Shown here in pieces: positions 8,836 to 18,301 of a stretch of 64,000 nucleotides of DNA; position 1 is the first letter of the stretch; each line of letters opens with the position of its first letter. The DNA is taken from contig NZ_LAQL01000016.1 in the NCBI RefSeq assembly GCF_001026905.1, positions 35,593-99,592 on the forward strand. The letters are read 5' to 3'. Made by a program: the position numbers and the translations under genes. The stretch is from Kiloniella spongiae. Lineage in GTDB: Bacteria; Pseudomonadota; Alphaproteobacteria; Kiloniellales; Kiloniellaceae. Under the pieces are notes generated by a model, which saw nothing but the letters and a program-made list of their open reading frames with translations, was not told the DNA's origin and searched no databases.

Positions 8836-9333
8836 ATGCAAATTCGGAAGGAAGAGATCAAAGACCGCGCACAGGTATTACAGGTTGTTCACGATGCATT
8901 TGGTCGGTGGGATGAATGTGATCTCGTCAAACAACTATATCTGGATGATGATGTTCTTTTCGGATTGGTTGCTGAAGAAGAGGGAGTGATCTTCGGTCAT
9001 ATTCTTTTTAGCTCCATGGAAATCACCTCTCCACATTTGCAAATACAAACAGCGAGCCTGGCACCTTTATCTGTTGCCCCGGCACACCAAAGCAAGGGCA
9101 TAGGAAGTCAGCTTATCGAGCAAGGTATTCAAACTTGCCAAAATATCGAAGATCTATCAGGCATCATTGTTCTTGGCCATCCGGCTTACTATTCCAAATT
9201 CGGTTTTACAAGCACCTCTACAGAAAACTTGGATGCCCCCTTTAAAGGCAATGAATTTATGGGATTGGAGTTCAGAAAAAACATTTTTCCTAAAAATGGG
9301 AAAGTTACTTATTCTCAGGCCTTTGGTCTGTAG
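8836..9333 (+). CDS. GNAT family N-acetyltransferase (YhbS-like)
   Basis: A 165-aa acetyltransferase. Motif A, which binds acetyl-CoA, reads LAPLSVAPAHQSKGIGSQLIEQGI (about residues 76-99), and the IIVLGHPAYYSKFGF block is characteristic of the YhbS-like subgroup. The substrate cannot be predicted. It is 10 bp downstream of the Lrp-type regulator and likely in the same transcript. Confidence 0.85.
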   Translation: MQIRKEEIKDRAQVLQVVHDAFGRWDECDLVKQLYLDDDVLFGLVAEEEGVIFGHILFSSMEITSPHLQIQTASLAPLSVAPAHQSKGIGSQLIEQGIQTCQNIEDLSGIIVLGHPAYYSKFGFTSTSTENLDAPFKGNEFMGLEFRKNIFPKNGKVTYSQAFGL

Positions 9334-9383
9334 TATTCATATTTACGCTAAAACAAAAAACAGATAATTTTCAGGATATTATA

Positions 9384-9659
9384 TTAACAACACTTCGGAA
9401 AAGATTTGTGTAAAGTGTCTTGGCCTTTTTGCTTTGTTTCGTAATTTGTTTCATCCAGAACAACGTATGCATTTTCTGCCTTAGCTGGTTTTCTTAAGGC
9501 CATATCATCTTTTTCAATAGACTCGTCATCAAAAACAGCTCTATAAGCTGCACCTTCCAAGTCGTCGTATTGTCCAGTTCGTAAAGACCACAAGAACGCG
9601 ATAAGTCCAAGTAGCCCAAGTAAGAGCGCAATCGGAATTAGAAATGTAAGAGCCGTCAT
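9384..9659 (-). CDS. ccoS: cbb3 oxidase maturation protein CcoS
   Basis: A 91-aa protein with one N-terminal transmembrane helix (TALTFLIPIALLLGLLGLIAF) followed by the CcoS signature LWSLRTGQYDDLEGAAYRAVFDD. The family is required for cofactor insertion into cbb3 oxidase. The ATG at 9657-9659 lies next to the ccoI stop (9661-9663); a longer frame inside ccoI is ignored. The C-terminal tail, ending in KCC, is longer than in many CcoS proteins. Confidence 0.9.
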   Translation of the reverse strand: MTALTFLIPIALLLGLLGLIAFLWSLRTGQYDDLEGAAYRAVFDDESIEKDDMALRKPAKAENAYVVLDETNYETKQKGQDTLHKSFPKCC

Positions 9660-9660
9660 T

Positions 9661-11913
9661 TTACGATACTCCCTTTTCAGAAAGTCTAAGCCGCAGGGCA
9701 TTAAGAGTAACAACAATAGATGACGCAGACATCGCAATTGATGCGATCAAAGGTGTCACATATCCACTCATAGCCAAAGGCACAGCAATAATATTATACA
9801 CAATTGCGAGCCCGAAGTTTTGGAAAATTAAATCGCGAGCTTTTTTGGCAATCGTTATTGCCTCTACCATTGGTTTAAGTTTGTTTCCCTGAAAAATAAA
9901 ATCAGCTGTGGTCTGACTTATATCAGACGCTGTTGCCGGAGATGCAGATACGAAGGCACTTGCCAACGCAGGTGCATCATTTAATCCATCCCCGACCATC
10001 AAAACTTTATGCTTCTGATCAGACAGGGTATCCAAATATGAAATTTTGTCTTTTGGGTTCGCCCCTGCAGTCCATTTTTTTATAGACAATAACTCAGCCG
10101 CTTTTTTAACTGCCTTTTCTCTATCGCCAGAGAGAATTTCTACAGACTGAAGATGCTCTCTTGCATAATCAACAGCATTACACGCATCGTCCTTTAACTG
10201 ATCCTCAAAGGTAAAACGTACTTTTTTACCAGCACTATCTGATAACCAGAGTTCGCTAACAGCATCATCATCAGCTCTATCATCATGAATACCACACCAG
10301 TTTCGATTACCAATACGAACCCTGTTATCACCCAGATAGCATTCCAGTCCCTGGCCAGGTTCTTCATGCACCTTATCCAGTTTAACAACAGGCGCCTCGG
10401 ACGCAGCGACTAACGCCTTTGATAGCGGGTGTTTACTTGATAGGGCGAGAGAGGCCGCTAATGATAAATCATCTACAGGTAAAGTGTCTTTATTTGTCAG
10501 GACTGGTTGTCCTTTGGTCAAGGTGCCGGTCTTATCAAAAACCACAACGTCGGCATCGGCCAATCGTTCCAGCCCATCCGCAGCTTTCACTAGAATCCCC
10601 CGGCGAAGTAACAGCCCACTGGCAACGACCTGAACAGTCGGCACAGCAAGCCCTAACGCACAGGGACAGGTAATGATCAAAACCGCAATAGCATTCATAA
10701 GCGCTAAATGCCAACCACCATCGCCCAAAGCCCACCACGCGACAAATGTCAGGGCAGAGAGAATGTGAACGACAGGTGCGTAGATTTGAGCCGCGCGATC
10801 TGCAAGGCGAACATATTTAGCCCGCCCTTGTTCTGCAGTTTCCATGAGATTGACGATTTCAGAAAGCAGAGTTTGATCGTCCTGAGCTGTGACCTCGACT
10901 TCAATTGGAGTGGAAATATTGAGCGTGCCTGCGAAAACCGCATTACCAACAGACACTTTCTGTGGCAAAGACTCTCCCGTGATCAGTGAGCTATCAATTT
11001 CGGTTTTACCTTTTATAACAGTACCATCGACTGGAATTTTCTCACCCACAGCAATAGCAACCTTCATGCCCGGTTCGACAGCCTCAACAGGAAGAGAAGC
11101 GTGTGTACCATCCTCTCTGATAACCGTTGCCGCTACAGCACGAAGAGACAACAGATTTTGCGCTGCAGACTGCGCCTTGCTGCGCATCCGTCGATCAAGA
11201 TAGCGACCAATCAGAAGAAAAAATAACAACATCACAGATGCATCAAAGTAAGCATGCTGAGCACTTTGCAGGGTTTCAGCAACACTCATTCCAACCGCGA
11301 GAAGAACAGCGAGTGAAATGGGCACATCCATATTCAAACTGCGGGTTTTCAGGGCTGCAATTGCCGACCTGAAAAAAGGTTGTCCTGAATAAGCAACAGT
11401 TGGCAGAGCAATAAGACCCGACACCCAATGCAACAAATCACGCGTTGCAGGCCCCATATCATCAACGCCGGACCAAACCGCAACAGATAACAACATAACG
11501 TTTGCAGCGGCAAAACCAGCCACTCCCATTGCTTTCAGCAGGACTTTATCTTCTTGTTCACTCGCCGAACTCATTAGCGCAGGGTTGTAAGGAGTTGGCG
11601 GAAAATCTAGATCGTCAAGTTTTCGTATAATTGCATTTGCGGATGTCTTTGTCTCATCCCATAGAACGTACAATCGTTTAGTTGATACGTTTACACGCGC
11701 TGTTTCAATGCCATCCATTTTGTTGAGGTTTCCCTCAATAAGGCGAATGCAGGACGGGCAGTGAATTGTATCAACGATCAAATGAAGCTGTGAAAGTCCA
11801 ATCTCGTTTTTAAATACATAGGCCGTCGGATCGATACTGGCTGGTATCTCCGCAGGTGATTCAATAGGTGTTTCAACATGTGAGTTTTTGAGACTAGAAC
11901 AACATTTTGACAT
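9661..11913 (-). CDS. ccoI: Copper-translocating P1B-type ATPase CcoI/FixI
   Basis: A 750-aa P-type ATPase that supplies copper for the CuB centre of cbb3 oxidase. In order: Cys pair near the N-terminus, HMA metal-binding domain with HCPSC (near residue 50), membrane helices, the A-domain ITGESLP loop, the intramembrane TCPCALGLAVP metal site, the phosphorylation loop DKTGTLTKG and the GDGLNDAPALA hinge. It sits between ccoH and ccoS in the standard ccoGHIS order, which separates it from general copper exporters. Confidence 0.95.
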   Translation of the reverse strand: MSKCCSSLKNSHVETPIESPAEIPASIDPTAYVFKNEIGLSQLHLIVDTIHCPSCIRLIEGNLNKMDGIETARVNVSTKRLYVLWDETKTSANAIIRKLDDLDFPPTPYNPALMSSASEQEDKVLLKAMGVAGFAAANVMLLSVAVWSGVDDMGPATRDLLHWVSGLIALPTVAYSGQPFFRSAIAALKTRSLNMDVPISLAVLLAVGMSVAETLQSAQHAYFDASVMLLFFLLIGRYLDRRMRSKAQSAAQNLLSLRAVAATVIREDGTHASLPVEAVEPGMKVAIAVGEKIPVDGTVIKGKTEIDSSLITGESLPQKVSVGNAVFAGTLNISTPIEVEVTAQDDQTLLSEIVNLMETAEQGRAKYVRLADRAAQIYAPVVHILSALTFVAWWALGDGGWHLALMNAIAVLIITCPCALGLAVPTVQVVASGLLLRRGILVKAADGLERLADADVVVFDKTGTLTKGQPVLTNKDTLPVDDLSLAASLALSSKHPLSKALVAASEAPVVKLDKVHEEPGQGLECYLGDNRVRIGNRNWCGIHDDRADDDAVSELWLSDSAGKKVRFTFEDQLKDDACNAVDYAREHLQSVEILSGDREKAVKKAAELLSIKKWTAGANPKDKISYLDTLSDQKHKVLMVGDGLNDAPALASAFVSASPATASDISQTTADFIFQGNKLKPMVEAITIAKKARDLIFQNFGLAIVYNIIAVPLAMSGYVTPLIASIAMSASSIVVTLNALRLRLSEKGVS

Positions 11914-11920
11914 AATAACG

Positions 11921-12451
11921 TTATTTCACAAAAAATCGTTTTTCCAACTGGAAAGGTGTCCCTGTCGGGGAAGTTGCAGAAAGACTGACATGCCATTGCC
12001 CTTTGAGCGGAAGGTCAACCGCAGCCTCATACTTCCCCTGGCCGCTTTCAGCAAGTACAAGAGTTTGATCATATCCTTGAAGAGTTGGACGCCCAACCTT
12101 TACTGTTACATCAAAACCAGACAAATCATGATTATTTTGATCCTGTAATTTAAAGGAAATCAGTTTCTGTGATCCCTGGGTTTCAAGCTCGAGAGAACTT
12201 TGCCAGTTAAGTTCCTTCTGCATCTTAGCCGCTTCAATAGTCTGGTTATAGTTCAGACCATCAACATAGGCATTTTCCTTGGACAAACCGGTCCAGGTGT
12301 TGGTCGCAAAGTAAACGAATGCGATGTTCATTCCGATGATCACACCAAAGAAAGACAGAATAGAAATCAGAAAATGTTTTCCCGTGAATTTCTTTTCTTT
12401 CTGGGGCGAAGGTGCCTTATTCATAACAGATACGCTTTCTACCATGCTCAT
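11921..12451 (-). CDS. ccoH: cbb3 oxidase assembly protein CcoH/FixH
   Basis: A 176-aa membrane-anchored protein: a cytoplasmic segment, one transmembrane helix (about residues 26-50, FLISILSFFGVIIGMNIAFV), then a periplasmic domain with the family features TNTWTGLSKENAYVDGLNYN and a beta-rich C-terminus. It assists assembly of the cbb3 complex. It overlaps ccoG by 4 bp, indicating translational coupling, and ccoI follows 7 bp later. Confidence 0.93.
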   Translation of the reverse strand: MSMVESVSVMNKAPSPQKEKKFTGKHFLISILSFFGVIIGMNIAFVYFATNTWTGLSKENAYVDGLNYNQTIEAAKMQKELNWQSSLELETQGSQKLISFKLQDQNNHDLSGFDVTVKVGRPTLQGYDQTLVLAESGQGKYEAAVDLPLKGQWHVSLSATSPTGTPFQLEKRFFVK

Positions 12452-13923
12452 TTGTTCGGACCTATAAAGACAGTATCATTAGAAACGCTATATCCAGTCT
12501 CTTTATTTGTGATTGTGATTGTAATTGGTTCAGAAGATGTTTCCAGTTCTTGGGCGTTAGCAGATAAAAACAGGTGAACACTCCGTAAGTTGTCTGATTT
12601 GACGTCAACAATTGGAGCTGGTCCAACATTCTCAATATCGTTAATTTTGATTTCTTTGAAATCAAGACCAGTAACCGTCACCAGGAATTGTTGCGGCGCA
12701 CGCTCTTTGTTCAGGATTTTTACTGTATAGCCATTACGGATACTGCCGTCCGACAGCTTCACAAAAATCGGATTTCGGTCTCTCAACACATTTAGATCCA
12801 AGGGGGATCTACTGGCGAGCAAATACACCATAAAGGCACAAACGGCAAAAATAGCGACAGCGTAAAAGATTGTTCTCATACGCAACAAACTGAACTTTTG
12901 CGGGATACCTTTTAGTCTGCGAGCCATATTCGCATCAGTGTCATAACCGATTAGGCCACGCGCAGTTCCCATCTTGTCCATAATACCATCACAGGCATCG
13001 ATACAAAGCGCACAGTTAATACATTCCAGCTGTGCCCCATCGCGAATATCAATTCCCATCGGACAAACAACGACACATTGCTTACAATCGATGCAATCGC
13101 CAAAAGCTTTATGATCTTCTGATTTTTTAGCACGTCCTCTTGGCTCACCACGATCTTTCCGATAGGTAACTTGCAATGAATCTTCATCCATCATTGCAGC
13201 CTGAATCCGTGGCCAGGGACACATATAGATACAGACCTGTTCCCGGGACAATCCCCCAAGAGTATAAGTTGTGAAGGTAAGTAAAGCGACAAAGCTATAA
13301 GCTGTGATATCGGCTTGTAGTGTAAATAGATCAACGAGGAGTGTTGGGGCGTCGGCGAAGTAAAAAACCCATGCACCGCCAGTTGCCATCCCAATAATCA
13401 ACCAGATCGTATGTTTTAAGGTGTACTTCCAGATTTTTTCAAAATCCCATTTGTGACGATGCAGTTTAATACGAGCATTCCGATCACCTTCGATCCAACG
13501 CTCTACCGCAATAAACAAATCGGTCCAAACGGTTTGCGGACAGGCATAGCCACACCACACACGACCGAAAAGACTGGTAAAGAAAAAAAGAACCAGTCCG
13601 GCAACAATAAGAATACCGGTAATGTAGTAAACTTCCTGTGGCCAAAGTTCGATAAAAAAGAAATAAAAACGGTTGCCCGGAAAATCAATAAGAACAGCTT
13701 GGTCCGGGGCACCGGGACCACGATCCCAGCGGATAAAAGGAACTAAATAATAAATTGAGAGCGTAACGATCATAATCAACCACTTTAAACGGCGAAATTG
13801 ACCAACGGCTCGTTTTGGAAATATGGGTTCGCGTTTTTTATAAAGAGGGCGATTCTCTTTTTTGTTAACGGCCTCCACTTCAACAGTGGCTTCCTTAACG
13901 ATCTGTTCCAGCTTGGTGCTCAT
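12448..13923 (-). CDS. ccoG: cbb3 oxidase assembly protein CcoG/FixG (polyferredoxin)
   Basis: A 491-aa membrane protein with several transmembrane helices, a WCGYACPQTVW motif, and two 4Fe-4S ferredoxin-type clusters, CIDCKQCVVVCP and CINCALCIDACD. It ends in a periplasmic immunoglobulin-like domain. In other bacteria CcoG reduces copper ions for delivery to the oxidase. It begins the ccoGHIS block, 84 bp after ccoP, with a hairpin in the gap. Confidence 0.95.
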   Translation of the reverse strand: MSTKLEQIVKEATVEVEAVNKKENRPLYKKREPIFPKRAVGQFRRLKWLIMIVTLSIYYLVPFIRWDRGPGAPDQAVLIDFPGNRFYFFFIELWPQEVYYITGILIVAGLVLFFFTSLFGRVWCGYACPQTVWTDLFIAVERWIEGDRNARIKLHRHKWDFEKIWKYTLKHTIWLIIGMATGGAWVFYFADAPTLLVDLFTLQADITAYSFVALLTFTTYTLGGLSREQVCIYMCPWPRIQAAMMDEDSLQVTYRKDRGEPRGRAKKSEDHKAFGDCIDCKQCVVVCPMGIDIRDGAQLECINCALCIDACDGIMDKMGTARGLIGYDTDANMARRLKGIPQKFSLLRMRTIFYAVAIFAVCAFMVYLLASRSPLDLNVLRDRNPIFVKLSDGSIRNGYTVKILNKERAPQQFLVTVTGLDFKEIKINDIENVGPAPIVDVKSDNLRSVHLFLSANAQELETSSEPITITITNKETGYSVSNDTVFIGPNK

Positions 13924-13969
13924 CTCTACAGACGTTCTTTTCTGACGTTAAGTTGTTTTTTTGAGTAAT

Positions 13970-13993
13970 CCGGGAGAGACGGTTCTCTCCCGG
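13970..13993 (-). other. Perfect hairpin between ccoP and ccoG
   Basis: CCGGGAGAGA and TCTCTCCCGG form a 10-bp GC-rich stem around CGGT. There is no T-run on the ccoG side, so it looks more like an mRNA processing or stability element, or a partial terminator, than a full stop. It would separate the levels of the oxidase subunits from the assembly factors. Confidence 0.6.
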
Positions 13994-14007
13994 ACACAGG
14001 CCTTTTA

Positions 14008-14877
14008 TTATTCACCACCACCGAGGGAGTGAACATAAATGCTCAAGGCTTTAATCGTCACAGGATCCAAACGGGCTTCCCATGTTGGCATTACGCCTTT
14101 ACGACCATAAGAAATGGATTGAACAACGGTTTTCTTATCACCGCCGAAGAGCCAAAGCTTATCAGACAGGTTTGGTGCCCCCATTTCACGATTACCAACA
14201 CCGCCTGTTTCATGACAGGCAACACAGTTATCTTCGAAGAGAGGTAAACCACGCTGGGCAGCTTCACTGTCACTGGATGTACCAGATAAAGACAAAACAT
14301 ATTCCGCTACATCTGAAATTTCCTGTTTCTCCAGGATTTCATCGGCAAGGAATGCTGTCATGTCATTAAATCTTGTTTCATCGTGTGTAGAACGAATACC
14401 GTAGTTAATAGTGTAGTGGATGTCCTCGAGTGATCCACCCCATAACCAATGGTCATCATTCAGGTTAGGGTAGCCTTTGGCGCCTTGCGCACCACTACCG
14501 TGACATGCGGCACAGTTATCGCCAAAAGCCGCCTGACCAGCCGCAAGCGCATACTGGTTAAGGTTAGGATTTTTTGCGATATCTTCCAAACTGGATGCCA
14601 CAATCTTTGCTTCGATATCAGCGCGTCCGGCTTTGACTTCTGCCAGTTCATCCATAACAGTTTGGCGTTGAGAGTACCCCAACATACCCCTGGTATAATC
14701 ACTAATGCCAGGCCAGGCAGGCATTGCTATCCAGTAACCAATGGACCAAATTACAGATGCATACAACACCCAGAGCCACCAGCGGGGAAGAGGGTTGTTG
14801 AGCTCTTCAATGCCGTCCCACTCATGACCAGTGGTATCGACACCAGAGATTTCGTCTTTTCTTGGATTTCCTGCCAT
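14008..14877 (-). CDS. ccoP: cbb3-type cytochrome c oxidase subunit III (CcoP)
   Basis: A 289-aa di-haem cytochrome c. The N-terminus carries EWDGIEELNNPLPRWW, typical of CcoP, then a membrane helix (about residues 33-53). Two haem c sites are present: CAACH at 122-126 and CVACH at 218-222, each in a cytochrome c domain. It passes electrons from soluble cytochrome c or bc1 to CcoO and CcoN. It follows ccoQ by 2 bp. Confidence 0.96.
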   Translation of the reverse strand: MAGNPRKDEISGVDTTGHEWDGIEELNNPLPRWWLWVLYASVIWSIGYWIAMPAWPGISDYTRGMLGYSQRQTVMDELAEVKAGRADIEAKIVASSLEDIAKNPNLNQYALAAGQAAFGDNCAACHGSGAQGAKGYPNLNDDHWLWGGSLEDIHYTINYGIRSTHDETRFNDMTAFLADEILEKQEISDVAEYVLSLSGTSSDSEAAQRGLPLFEDNCVACHETGGVGNREMGAPNLSDKLWLFGGDKKTVVQSISYGRKGVMPTWEARLDPVTIKALSIYVHSLGGGE

Positions 14878-14879
14878 AA

Positions 14880-15029
14880 CTAGTCATCCTCTAATGGAAT
14901 TTGAGCGGCGTGATCAAACTTGCTTTTGTTTTTAGGCCAAAGCGCATAAATAACGCCGCCCAAAAACATCACAACCAGATACACAAGCCCCCAAGTTTGC
15001 GAAAAAGTAGAAATTTCGTTGTATTCCAT
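14880..15029 (-). CDS. ccoQ: cbb3-type cytochrome oxidase subunit CcoQ
   Basis: A 49-aa single-helix protein: EYNEISTFSQTWGLVY, then a hydrophobic helix ending YALWPKNKSKFDHAA, the CcoQ/FixQ pattern. The ATG at 15027-15029 follows AGGAGAT at a good distance; an upstream in-frame start inside ccoO is not used. CcoQ stabilises the complex. Spacing to ccoO is 10 bp and to ccoP 2 bp. Confidence 0.92.
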   Translation of the reverse strand: MEYNEISTFSQTWGLVYLVVMFLGGVIYALWPKNKSKFDHAAQIPLEDD

Positions 15030-15039
15030 AACTATCTCC

Positions 15040-15765
15040 TTATCGCAGTTCCGGACCTTCAGCCTTATAGGCTGAGAAATCCACGAGGGTGCCAAGCATT
15101 TGCAGGTAAGCAATCAAAGCATCCATCTCTGTAATGACTTTGGCATTGTCATCAAAGTTACGCACCTGAGCTTTGGGATAACGGGCAAGTAATCCATCTG
15201 TATCCCCATCGGGATCCACTTGGGCACGTAAGTCTTCTTCAGCCAGATCGATCATCTCATCTGTATAGGGAACACCGACCATACGGTTTGCTTCCAGATG
15301 TTCTTTGATATCGTTAAACCGAAGTGGCGTATCCAAAAGGAAAGGATAACCCGGCATAACAGATTCAGGAACAATTCCACGTGGATTAACCATGTGTTCC
15401 TTGTGCCACTCATCAGAATATTTCCCGCCGACACGTGCCAAATCAGGACCTGTACGTTTTGATCCCCATTGGAAGGGATGATCATACATTGATTCGGCAG
15501 CAAGAGAGTAGGGGCCATAACGCTCTACTTCGTCACGTAAAGAACGAATCATTTGAGAGTGACAGTTATAACAACCTTCCCGGATGTAAATATTACGTCC
15601 GGCCAACTCCAGCGGTGAGTAAGGGCGCATACCTTTTACTTTCTCGATTGTACTTTCAAGAAAGAAGAGCGGCGCAATTTCGATAAGACCACCGATTGAG
15701 ACAACAATCAGGATCCCGATCAATAGTACGATTGAGTTTTTCTCAAACACGTCATGTTTAATCAT
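15040..15765 (-). CDS. ccoO: cbb3-type cytochrome c oxidase subunit II (CcoO)
   Basis: A 241-aa mono-haem membrane cytochrome c. One transmembrane helix (about residues 11-36) is followed by [16 protein letters not shown], with the haem site C65-C68-H69. It hands electrons from CcoP to the catalytic subunit. It is 15 bp downstream of ccoN in the ccoNOQP operon. Confidence 0.97.
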   Translation of the reverse strand: MIKHDVFEKNSIVLLIGILIVVSIGGLIEIAPLFFLESTIEKVKGMRPYSPLELAGRNIYIREGCYNCHSQMIRSLRDEVERYGPYSLAAESMYDHPFQWGSKRTGPDLARVGGKYSDEWHKEHMVNPRGIVPESVMPGYPFLLDTPLRFNDIKEHLEANRMVGVPYTDEMIDLAEEDLRAQVDPDGDTDGLLARYPKAQVRNFDDNAKVITEMDALIAYLQMLGTLVDFSAYKAEGPELR

Positions 15766-15780
15766 GATCTCAAAACCTCC

Positions 15781-17451
15781 TTATTCTGCAGCTATGGGGC
15801 TAGGAACAGCTTCGGGAGCAAGTGAACGGCTTTCCGTTCTCACATCTCCACGGGCTGTCCGCCATAGGTTGTAAGCCATAATCAGAGACCCGATCACAAA
15901 GAAGGCACCACCGATCGCACGAATCCAATAGAAAGGATTCATCGCTTCGACAGTTTCCACGAAAGAGTATTCCAGGAAGCCAAGATCATCATACGCACGC
16001 CACATTAGACCCTGAAGAATACCGGAAACCCACATGGACGTGATGTATAGCAAGATCCCGAACGTAGAGATCCAGAAATGGTAACTCACCAATTTCAAGG
16101 AATAGAGTTGCGTTCTATTCCAAAGCCATGGAACAAGACAGTAAAGAGCACCAAAGCTAACATAAGCAACCCAGCCCAACGCACCAGAATGAACGTGCCC
16201 AACAGTCCAGTCAGTATAATGGCTGAGTGAATTCACAGCTTTAATGGACATGACAGGACCTTCGAAAGTACTCATGCCGTAGAAAGCAATAGATACAACC
16301 AGCATACGCAACACCGGATCAGTACGAAGTTTGTCCCATGCACCAGACAAAGTCATAAGACCGTTAATCATGCCCCCCCATGACGGCATCCAGAGCATAA
16401 TAGAGAAGGTCATTCCCAGTGTCTGTGCCCAGTCAGGTAACGCAGTGTAGTGCAAGTGGTGTGGTCCAGCCCAGATATACATAAAGATCAGTGACCAGAA
16501 GTGAACAATTGAAAGGCGATAGGAATACACCGGACGGTTCGCTCTCTTGGGAACGAAATAATACATAATCGCCAAGAAGCCAGCCGTCAGGAAGAAGCCA
16601 ACAGCGTTATGGCCATACCACCATTGTGTCAGCGCATCCTGAACCCCTGCAAACAGGATATAGCTTTTTGAGCTTGTCCAGGAAACCGGAACTGTAAGGT
16701 TATTGACGATGTGCAACATAGCTACGGTTACGATAAAGGCCAGATAGAACCAGTTGGCAACATAGATATGCGGCTCACGACGCTTCCAGAGCGTTCCAAG
16801 GAACACAAGCAGATAAACAACCCAGACAATGGTCAGCCAAATATCCGTATACCACTCTGGCTCAGCATATTCTTTACCTTGTGTTGCACCCATTAAATAA
16901 CCGGTCGCAGCAATAACGATGAAAAGCTGATATCCCCAAAAGACAAACCACGAGGAGAAAACGCCGGGAAGGCGGGCTTTACAGGTTCTTTGTACGACAT
17001 AAAAGGACGTCGCCAAAAGAACGTTACCACCAAAAGCAAAAATAACCGCTGATGTATGAAGAGGACGCAACCGACCAAAATTGATAAAGGATGTATCAAA
17101 GTTCAAGTCTGGATACGCCAATTGAAAGGCAATTGTATCGCCAGCAAGAAAGCCAACAATTCCCCAAAAAACAGAGGCGATAACCCCCGCTTTGATAACC
17201 TTTAGGTCGTATTCAATTGGTGCGTCTGCTGATTGTGAAGTAAGGCTTTCTGAGTTGTCAAAATAAGCCTTAATAATACCGAAAATACCAAGTAAGAATG
17301 CACCTGCAAAGATATATGCATGTACAGACATCACCGGATCTTCGGTTCGCGCGGCGGTTAATGTGGCATAAAATGTGCCAATCACCAATGCCGCAGCTAT
17401 TACCCATCCGTCGAGGGGCATTTTCGCTTTAGCGGTAGTTTCCCGAGTCAT
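15781..17451 (-). CDS. ccoN: cbb3-type cytochrome c oxidase catalytic subunit I (CcoN)
   Basis: A 556-aa haem-copper oxidase subunit with about 12 or more transmembrane segments. Family features include [13 protein letters not shown] near residue 130, the [18 protein letters not shown] block of helix VI with a haem b3/CuB histidine, [13 protein letters not shown] and [16 protein letters not shown]. It reduces oxygen with high affinity in microaerobic conditions. The N-terminus has an extra membrane segment before the conserved core. It heads the ccoNOQP operon, with an FNR-type box about 100 bp upstream. Confidence 0.97.
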   Translation of the reverse strand: MTRETTAKAKMPLDGWVIAAALVIGTFYATLTAARTEDPVMSVHAYIFAGAFLLGIFGIIKAYFDNSESLTSQSADAPIEYDLKVIKAGVIASVFWGIVGFLAGDTIAFQLAYPDLNFDTSFINFGRLRPLHTSAVIFAFGGNVLLATSFYVVQRTCKARLPGVFSSWFVFWGYQLFIVIAATGYLMGATQGKEYAEPEWYTDIWLTIVWVVYLLVFLGTLWKRREPHIYVANWFYLAFIVTVAMLHIVNNLTVPVSWTSSKSYILFAGVQDALTQWWYGHNAVGFFLTAGFLAIMYYFVPKRANRPVYSYRLSIVHFWSLIFMYIWAGPHHLHYTALPDWAQTLGMTFSIMLWMPSWGGMINGLMTLSGAWDKLRTDPVLRMLVVSIAFYGMSTFEGPVMSIKAVNSLSHYTDWTVGHVHSGALGWVAYVSFGALYCLVPWLWNRTQLYSLKLVSYHFWISTFGILLYITSMWVSGILQGLMWRAYDDLGFLEYSFVETVEAMNPFYWIRAIGGAFFVIGSLIMAYNLWRTARGDVRTESRSLAPEAVPSPIAAE

Positions 17452-17547
17452 TCCTGAAGTCGCCTTTTATCATAAAAAACGTGATAACACCGTGAGATAG
17501 AACACCTCACAGTACCCCGTAACCTACCTTTCAAGTACAAAATAGCA

Positions 17548-17561
17548 TTGATCTAGGTCAA
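17548..17561 (-). promoter_or_regulatory. FNR/FixK-type box upstream of ccoN
   Basis: TTGATCTAGGTCAA matches the FNR-family consensus TTGAT-N4-ATCAA at 9 of 10 positions. It is centred about 103 bp upstream of the ccoN start, fitting oxygen-limited induction of the oxidase operon by the FNR-type regulator at 18302. Confidence 0.8.
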
Positions 17562-17612
17562 TGATACGGGTTGACGCACCCCAAAAGAACAATCGTGAAT
17601 TCTATATGTGGC

Positions 17613-18113
17613 TTAGTGTTGAGTTATTGAATTGTCGTTTAATTTCTTACAAAGCCTGACTGCGTCACAAACATACCCTTTGCTGATAAGCTGGTTCGGA
17701 ATGGACTTAGTATAACCATTTTCAGGAATAATTGTATTCCGAATATCTATCGTTAGGTGTATAGCCTGACATCCGCGCTCTGAAGCTTGATCTTCCAGCC
17801 ATTCCAAAAGCTTTTCAGAAATATCATTACGACCAAGAATATCTGCAGTAACATAGTTAGAAACATCCATAACTATTTGATGCGTAACGTCCTCTACAAT
17901 TTTATAACAGAGAACACCCATATAATACCCTGAAGAATTCTTGACTGTTATAATGCCGCATTCCCGGCTGTCCCGACCAATAAAACTATCAACATAATCC
18001 ATCCACTGGTCAGTGGTGATGTCACTTTTTAATGTTTGTATTAACGGCAACACCTGAACAGTGTTTGACTGATTTAATGGTTTGATCGCAAATTGCACAG
18101 CTTTATAATCCAC
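17613..18113 (-). CDS. GNAT-like protein of unknown substrate
   Basis: A 166-aa protein. The pattern of IKPLNQSNTVQVLPLIQTL, CGIITVKNSSGYYMGVLCYK, a central strand-helix, then GCQAIHLTIDIRN and LISKGYVCDAVRLCKKL fits the GNAT acetyltransferase fold, though the acetyl-CoA loop is degenerate. The substrate is unknown. It is divergent from the FNR-type regulator and an FNR box lies about 54 bp upstream of its start, a distance suitable for activation, so it is probably induced at low oxygen. Confidence 0.65.
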   Translation of the reverse strand: MDYKAVQFAIKPLNQSNTVQVLPLIQTLKSDITTDQWMDYVDSFIGRDSRECGIITVKNSSGYYMGVLCYKIVEDVTHQIVMDVSNYVTADILGRNDISEKLLEWLEDQASERGCQAIHLTIDIRNTIIPENGYTKSIPNQLISKGYVCDAVRLCKKLNDNSITQH

Positions 18114-18160
18114 ATATGACTTTGTTAATTTTATTGAAGTCGCGTTAGAAATATAAGTCT

Positions 18161-18174
18161 TTGATGTAGGTCAA
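18161..18174. promoter_or_regulatory. FNR-type box between the GNAT-like gene and the FNR regulator gene
   Basis: TTGATGTAGGTCAA matches the FNR consensus at 9 of 10 positions and differs from the ccoN box at one base. Centred about 54 bp from the leftward gene start and 134 bp from the regulator start, it could activate the former and autoregulate the latter. Confidence 0.75.
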
Positions 18175-18301
18175 TATGACGCATAGAAAACAAAGCATAA
18201 GAAATAATTTGTTGCGTGTTTCTTTAACACTCTTGTAGTAATATCAATCTAATTACTAAAAAATTCTGTTATATAAAAACTTTGTCGGGAATGATAAACG
18301 A

